Assembly (NCBI GenBank): GCA_937894665.1
Contig: CALAWF010000015.1
Coordinates: forward strand, 1-10,213
Reading direction: 5' to 3'
DNA length: 10,213 bases
Source: an uncultured bacterium
GTDB lineage: Bacteria; Cyanobacteriota; Vampirovibrionia; Gastranaerophilales; Gastranaerophilaceae
How positions within the stretch are numbered: position 1 is the stretch's first letter; each line of letters opens with the position of its first letter. The notes under the pieces were generated by a model that was given only the letters and a program-made list of their open reading frames with translations, made no database searches and was not told the origin of the DNA. Positions 6,747 to 10,213 of this stretch are shown in pieces. The position numbers were made by a program, and so were the translations under genes.

Positions 6747-7808
6747 ATGGGCATGGCCGCATCTCAAGCAAGATGGATAGCACTTGCAGCAAGAAAATCA
6801 AACGTTGAATATGAAGGACAACAAATTAACCAAGCAAGAACTGCTTTAGCTAATCAAAGCTCAGAGTTGTGGAACAAGCTCTATACAATGGAAGTTCCTA
6901 CAGCTCCAAGTTCAAATGATTACACGACAACTCAATATTCATTTGATATTGGAGATAATAAACAATATATTTCTGATATTCAAACCGCAGATTATACCGA
7001 TTCTGACGGTGTTAATTACAATTCATACGTAACTTATTACGCTAAAGTATCAGAATACACCGGGATTAGAAACACAAATTCTAATCCTCAAGTACAATAC
7101 GTAAGCCCAACAGAAGAAGGTTCAACAGGCTACTATATGGTCGGAACTAAAAAATTAACTTGTTTGGGAGATGTTGACAGAAACGATACAAGTGAGAAAA
7201 GTTCTTGGGGTACATATAGTGCAGAATTAGACCAAATTGCAAAAGATTGGCCGGATACACAAATTGCAAAAGATTGGCTAAACTATAGAAACAATGGTTC
7301 TACAGATGCACTTAATAACATCTACTTGTGGACTGACGGAAATAGCAAAGTTAATTTTGCAACAGGTTCTGGAGGTTCAACAAAAGACACCCTAGAGGCT
7401 TGCAGACAAGATTCTACGGCGGCACTTCACTCATACTATGCTGATTATCAAACCAAAAATCAAGAAGTTTCAAAATACGGAATTATTGAATATGATAGCA
7501 GCGGAAGAGCAACTTCTTTACAACTAGAAGGTTCTAGCGTAGTTTACAGTTTAGATACAACAAGTTCAACCGATGATCAAGCATATAATGATGCGATGAA
7601 TCAATATAACTACGAAAAACAAGTTTATGAAAAACAAGTTCAAGACATAAACGCAAAAACAGAACAAATTCAAACAGAAGATAGAACTCTTGAATTACGT
7701 TTAAAAGCACTTGATACAGAACAAAATGCACTTCAAACAGAAATGGATGCTGTTCATAAAATCATTTCTAAAAACATTGATAGTACATTCAAAACATTTG
7801 AAAGCTAA
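6747..7808 (+). CDS. GMAASQAR-type protein of unknown function (Gastranaerophilales-like)
   Basis: 353 aa, no signal peptide and no membrane helix. The N-terminus, MGMAASQARWIALAARKS followed by YEGQQINQARTALANQ (22-37), is helical. I recall similar starts on many hypothetical proteins of gut Gastranaerophilales, with no function assigned. The middle (about 50-275) is Ser/Thr/Asn/Tyr-rich and beta-like, and contains a short tandem repeat QIAKDW (163-168 and 172-177). The C-terminal ~75 residues are coiled coil with heptads L315-L322-L329-V336 and end in 'KNIDSTFKTFES'. Conserved terminal helices around a variable middle resemble the layout of flagellin-like and type III export substrates, but that is layout only and I claim no homology. 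It has a strong ribosome-binding site. It is followed after 24 nt by the 271-aa gene, so the two probably form an operon. The 110-aa protein at 9169 shares features of both its ends. Confidence 0.85.
   Translation: MGMAASQARWIALAARKSNVEYEGQQINQARTALANQSSELWNKLYTMEVPTAPSSNDYTTTQYSFDIGDNKQYISDIQTADYTDSDGVNYNSYVTYYAKVSEYTGIRNTNSNPQVQYVSPTEEGSTGYYMVGTKKLTCLGDVDRNDTSEKSSWGTYSAELDQIAKDWPDTQIAKDWLNYRNNGSTDALNNIYLWTDGNSKVNFATGSGGSTKDTLEACRQDSTAALHSYYADYQTKNQEVSKYGIIEYDSSGRATSLQLEGSSVVYSLDTTSSTDDQAYNDAMNQYNYEKQVYEKQVQDINAKTEQIQTEDRTLELRLKALDTEQNALQTEMDAVHKIISKNIDSTFKTFES
7233..7278 (+). repeat. Exact 19-bp direct repeat, 27-bp period, inside the GMAASQAR gene
   Basis: CAAATTGCAAAAGATTGGC occurs at 7233-7251 and again at 7260-7278. 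The 27-bp offset is a whole number of codons, so the duplication adds nine residues in frame. Identity at the DNA level, including third positions, suggests a recent event. Confidence 0.9.
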
Positions 7809-7832
7809 TAAAATAATAAGAGGTTTAATAAA

Positions 7833-8648
7833 ATGTCTTACAAAAATGATAGCAATTTAGTTATAGCAAATAGATTCGGAGATGCCAGCTCCGCTGCCAA
7901 AGCTCAATTATGGGAAACTTATGACAGATTAAGAGATTTGACAGTATCAGGTAGTGGAACCGGAACCGGATTTGAATCTGCCGGAGGTTTGTTATACAAC
8001 TTAGCAAGCCTACTTGCTCCTTCATCATTTGCAACAGTTTTTGGAGGTTCTGAAACAATGAATATTTCAGGAACTTCATATTACTCAAAAACAAATACAA
8101 ATTCAGCTTATGGAACTGATTCACTATATAACTATTCGGGTTTTCCATCAGGAGCAGCTTCAATTAGCTCAATTTATGGTTTATCAACCGGTGGAGCTTC
8201 CTCAATTTTAAACGGATGGGGAACAAATAGCGGCTATATTACAGGTGGGGCATCAAGTATTGGTGGACTTGCAGATATAACAAGTGCGGCAGCTTATGGT
8301 ATTGGTACAGGTTCTGGCTTAGGAAAAATTGCCTCCAATGTTGTTATGCCTTTTGCTAGTTGTATTTCAGGGTTTGGAGGTATTTTAACAGCCGTATCTC
8401 CTTACTTAGGTATTTACGGAGCCGGTACTACTGTTTTAGGTAACTTGATGCAAGGAACATCTTCTGCCGCATTAGCAGCGTATCAAAATATTAGCGGTAA
8501 TATTACAAACAATGCGGATGTTATTCTATCTACTAAAGTTCGTAATATTGAAACAGTTTGCAAAATGCTAGATACTCAAGGCGATGTTGCGAAAAAGATG
8601 TTAAAAGAAGGAATTGATAGCGATAGTAAAGCTATTCAAAACTTATAA
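7833..8648 (+). CDS. Gly/Ser/Ala-rich protein with hydrophobic stretch, unknown function
   Basis: 271 aa, not recognised. A short polar, partly helical N-terminus (1-38, 'SSAAKAQLWETYDRLRDL') leads into a Gly/Ser/Tyr-rich region (38-160). This holds a repeated TGGASSI (119-125 and 137-143) and a looser copy, SGAASIS (106-112). A glycine-rich hydrophobic stretch follows at about 162-208 and could insert in a membrane as one or two segments. The last ~45 residues are helical ('KVRNIETVCKMLDTQGDVAKKMLKEGIDS'). There is no Sec signal peptide. It lies 24 nt after the GMAASQAR gene with AAGAGG at 9-nt spacing, so it is probably co-expressed and may act with it. Hydrophobic, glycine-rich secreted partners occur in translocon-type systems, but I see no specific homology. 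Confidence 0.78.
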   Translation: MSYKNDSNLVIANRFGDASSAAKAQLWETYDRLRDLTVSGSGTGTGFESAGGLLYNLASLLAPSSFATVFGGSETMNISGTSYYSKTNTNSAYGTDSLYNYSGFPSGAASISSIYGLSTGGASSILNGWGTNSGYITGGASSIGGLADITSAAAYGIGTGSGLGKIASNVVMPFASCISGFGGILTAVSPYLGIYGAGTTVLGNLMQGTSSAALAAYQNISGNITNNADVILSTKVRNIETVCKMLDTQGDVAKKMLKEGIDSDSKAIQNL

Positions 8649-8662
8649 TAATATGGTATTCC

Positions 8663-8740
8663 TTTTAAAATCTTTGTGGATAATGTATATATTTACATTA
8701 TCCATATTATTTATTAATATATTAATTAAAGATTTTAAAA
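8663..8740 (+). terminator. Nested inverted-repeat structure after the 271-aa gene (probable terminator, possibly more)
   Basis: Outer arms TTTTAAAATCTTT (8663-8675) and AAAGATTTTAAAA (8728-8740) are perfect 13-bp inverted repeats. Inside them lie a hairpin with 11-bp arms, TGGATAATGTA (8677-8687) and TACATTATCCA (8694-8704), and a 14-bp palindrome, ATTAATATATTAAT (8713-8726). The transcript could fold into a three-way junction. The inner 11-bp hairpin alone, 28 nt past the stop codon, is a plausible terminator, though the sequence after it is U/A mixed. No target duplication flanks the outer arms, so I do not call a mobile element. Confidence 0.65.
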
Positions 8741-8828
8741 ATTTAACCGATAATAAGCAAAGATAAGAATAGAAATTGACCCATATATTAAGAAATATTA
8801 AAAGAGAGCAATAAATTTATCAATTATT

Positions 8829-8856
8829 TTGAACTCGATGTTTTTAAATATATGTA
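8829..8856 (+). promoter_or_regulatory. Weak promoter candidate for the 8879-9501 pair
   Basis: TTGAAC (8829-8834), then 16 bp, then TATGTA (8851-8856). The -10 matches poorly, and another option (TTGACC further upstream) is no better. A promoter is expected here because a terminator-like structure separates this pair from the upstream genes. Confidence 0.25.
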
Positions 8857-8878
8857 GGTCCAAAGTGTAAGGAGCAAA

Positions 8879-9151
8879 ATGTTTCGCGAAACTCTGGATT
8901 TATACGTAAAAAGAATCTTGGATTTCTTGATTTATACGAAGAATTACTTCATCAGGAAAAATCCGATACAAGCAATGATAACATCTATAGTTGAAGGAAT
9001 CAAAGATTTTCTTACGGTTAAAAAGAAATTAAAAATGGCACAGTACAGGTTGAACTATCACCAGCATCAACTTCACAAAATGGAACAATTGATTGCAGAA
9101 AACAGCCAACATAATTTCTTGAAAGGATCACATTTAGATCAAAAAAGGTAG
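8879..9151 (+). CDS. Small basic helical protein of unknown function
   Basis: 90 aa, not recognised and almost entirely helical by composition. Residues 1-40 are an amphipathic, aromatic-rich segment ('LDLYVKRILDFLIYTKNYFIRK'). Residues 41-75 form a coiled coil with strict heptad spacing F44-L51-L58-L65-I72, rich in Lys, Gln and His. There is no signal peptide. The ribosome-binding site AAGGAG (8869-8874) is strong but only 4 nt from the ATG. The 110-aa gene begins 17 nt after its stop, so the two are probably co-translated from one mRNA and may form a hetero-coiled coil. That pairing is inferred from position and heptads alone. Confidence 0.7.
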   Translation: MFRETLDLYVKRILDFLIYTKNYFIRKNPIQAMITSIVEGIKDFLTVKKKLKMAQYRLNYHQHQLHKMEQLIAENSQHNFLKGSHLDQKR

Positions 9152-9168
9152 TAAAGGCAGGAAACGCA

Positions 9169-9501
9169 ATGGGTTTATTTATAGGTATAATTAGAAATGT
9201 ATATCTTAAACAGATGAGATCCACCTATCAATGGCAACTTCATCTTATCACCCAAGCAAAAATGACTGCAACAAAAGCAGCATCTAGCCTGATGCAGGTG
9301 GGAACAGATTACGAATCAGATTCTCTGATTGCGAAAAAGTTACAAGAACGACAATATAAACTGAAACTTCTTGAAGAAAAACTTGATTTGCAAAAAACAG
9401 AAATAGAAGAAAGGCTTGAAATGATTAACACTGAATTAAAATCAAATCAAGGAATGATTCAAGCCGGAATTCAAGAGTCTTTCACTTATAAAGCAGCTTA
9501 A
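9169..9501 (+). CDS. Small coiled-coil protein resembling the ends of the GMAASQAR protein
   Basis: 110 aa, not assigned to a known family. Aligned without gaps from the first residue, its first 42 residues share M1, G2, R9, L13, S18, I27, Q29, A30, S39 and L41 with the 353-aa protein at 6747. Several further positions are similar (K17/R17, Y22/W22, R31/K31). The C-terminal half is a coiled coil (L58-L65-L72-I79-I86) ending in 'GIQESFTYKAA', which parallels 'NIDSTFKTFES'. It looks like the terminal helices of that protein without the middle domain. There is no signal peptide. The start ATG follows GCAGGA at about 6-nt spacing. Its stop codon overlaps that of the convergent 224-aa gene. Confidence 0.75.
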   Translation: MGLFIGIIRNVYLKQMRSTYQWQLHLITQAKMTATKAASSLMQVGTDYESDSLIAKKLQERQYKLKLLEEKLDLQKTEIEERLEMINTELKSNQGMIQAGIQESFTYKAA

Positions 9502-10172
9502 GATTGAATAAATAAGTTAATAATATCATTCATCACAGCGGACTGTCTTTTGTACTGCTGTGATTTTGCTTCCAAAATCCCTATTTGTTTTTTATATTCA
9601 ATAATACTAGATTGACATTCCTTTGAATTTTCAATTAACGTACCTTGAACCTGTTTTGCTTCTTGAATTACTGATTGCATAGAAATACCAAGAGCTTCCA
9701 TTGTTTGACGAATAATAGTTGCACCTGTCTGTTTTGAAACTCCTGCCGGAAGTTTAGCAATAAGTTGTTTTAAAACAGCAACATTCGCAGGGTAATCAAA
9801 ATCATCCGGAACTTGAACAAAAGAATCATTTTGTCCTAGATTTCTAGCTAAACTTTGTTGAAACGCATTATCAATATATGAAGATTGGAACTGTGGCTGA
9901 ACAGGATCTTTCAATTGATTTTGGATTTTCATTTGAATATCAGCAGGTAATTCTGCAGCTGCTTGAGGTTGAACATCCATACCAAAGTCATCAGAATCTT
10001 TTTCTTCAAAAGAATCCATATTTTCTTGAGGTTCAATATTTTGTTGAACAACTTCTTGTTCTTTAACAATCTCTTCCACTACAGGAGATTCTTCCTGAAC
10101 ATCTGCAGATTGCATTTTTAAAGCCTCTACAATTTTTCTCCCAACGCTATCATTCATCTTACTATCAGCCAT
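9498..10172 (-). CDS. Acidic, coiled-coil protein of unknown function
   Basis: 224 aa, cytosolic by appearance (no signal peptide, no membrane helix). A short N-terminal helix (1-20) is followed by an acidic, Gln/Glu/Pro-rich low-complexity region (21-90, many EE and EEK runs) that is probably disordered. A compact conserved-looking block comes next (about 124-165: 'DFDYPANVAVLKQLIAKLPA', then 'GVSKQTGATIIRQTMEALGI'). A coiled-coil end (166-215) closes with 'MNDIINLFIQS'. I do not recognise the family. The modular layout suggests a scaffold or adaptor, which is inference. The ATG at 10170-10172 has AGAGGG with short spacing. Upstream, at the window edge, a minus-strand TATAAT (10206-10211) may be its -10. 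It converges on the 110-aa gene. Confidence 0.8.
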   Translation of the reverse strand: MADSKMNDSVGRKIVEALKMQSADVQEESPVVEEIVKEQEVVQQNIEPQENMDSFEEKDSDDFGMDVQPQAAAELPADIQMKIQNQLKDPVQPQFQSSYIDNAFQQSLARNLGQNDSFVQVPDDFDYPANVAVLKQLIAKLPAGVSKQTGATIIRQTMEALGISMQSVIQEAKQVQGTLIENSKECQSSIIEYKKQIGILEAKSQQYKRQSAVMNDIINLFIQS

Positions 10173-10205
10173 TTTTCCCTCTTTTAGTTACTTTAAAACA
10201 CCATG

Positions 10206-10211
10206 ATTATA
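10206..10211 (-). promoter_or_regulatory. Possible -10 element of the 224-aa gene
   Basis: TATAAT on the minus strand, 34 bp upstream of the ATG. The -35 would lie outside the window, so this is only a half-site. Confidence 0.3.
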
Positions 10212-10213
10212 TT

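Noticed and set aside
7861..8163. Minus-strand open frame inside the 271-aa gene, and similar frames opposite other genes (for example 3216-3605, 6099-6368, 9018-9224).
   Set aside because: These are antisense shadows of well-supported genes, without ribosome-binding sites or recognisable protein features.
6747..8648. Calling the 6747 and 7833 products type III secretion or flagellar components.
   Set aside because: Only the general layout fits. No recognisable flagellin, hook or translocator motif and no export machinery gene is present in the window.
8663..8740. A miniature inverted-repeat transposon.
   Set aside because: The terminal repeats exist, but there is no target-site duplication and no second copy in the window.

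Overview
The window is AT-rich (roughly one third G+C by eye) and comes from a diderm bacterium. It carries an LPS kinase (LpxK), an MCE-domain lipid-transport protein, an OmpH/Skp-type periplasmic chaperone and a two-partner-secretion outer-membrane pore. The protein starting at 6747 opens with a GMAASQAR-type N-terminus that I recall from uncultured gut Gastranaerophilales (Vampirovibrionia, 'Melainabacteria', the non-photosynthetic relatives of Cyanobacteria). That is my best guess for the host; it rests on recollection, not on a search.

Left part (1-3120): the 5' part of bioD runs off the left edge on the minus strand. Next comes a terminator hairpin and then a large TpsB/ShlB/FhaC-type transporter, also on the minus strand. 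A divergent control region of about 280 bp separates it from an OmpH/Skp-family gene on the plus strand. That gene has a well-formed promoter and ends in a strong hairpin that also lies downstream of the convergent nth gene.

Middle part (3132-6570): a compact minus-strand operon in the order mlaD-like, lpxK, XRE regulator, nth. Gaps are 1, 28 and 7 nt. The first two genes act in outer-membrane lipid handling and the last in DNA repair. The small regulator sits between them. The probable operon promoter is an extended -10 type just upstream of mlaD.

Right part (6674-10213): an accessory-looking set of genes without recognised function. A plus-strand pair encodes a 353-aa GMAASQAR protein and a 271-aa Gly/Ser/Ala-rich protein with a hydrophobic stretch. 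It ends in an unusual nested inverted-repeat structure. A second plus-strand pair encodes two small helical proteins (90 and 110 aa). These converge, with overlapping stop codons, on a minus-strand gene for a 224-aa acidic, coiled-coil protein. The 110-aa protein looks like a core version of the 353-aa one: similar first ~42 residues and a similar C-terminal heptad helix, but no middle domain. None of the plus-strand proteins has a signal peptide. The working idea is a family of non-Sec, possibly exported or self-assembling proteins with conserved terminal helices and a variable middle. This is inference.

I saw no tRNA, rRNA, CRISPR array, insertion sequence or integrase gene.
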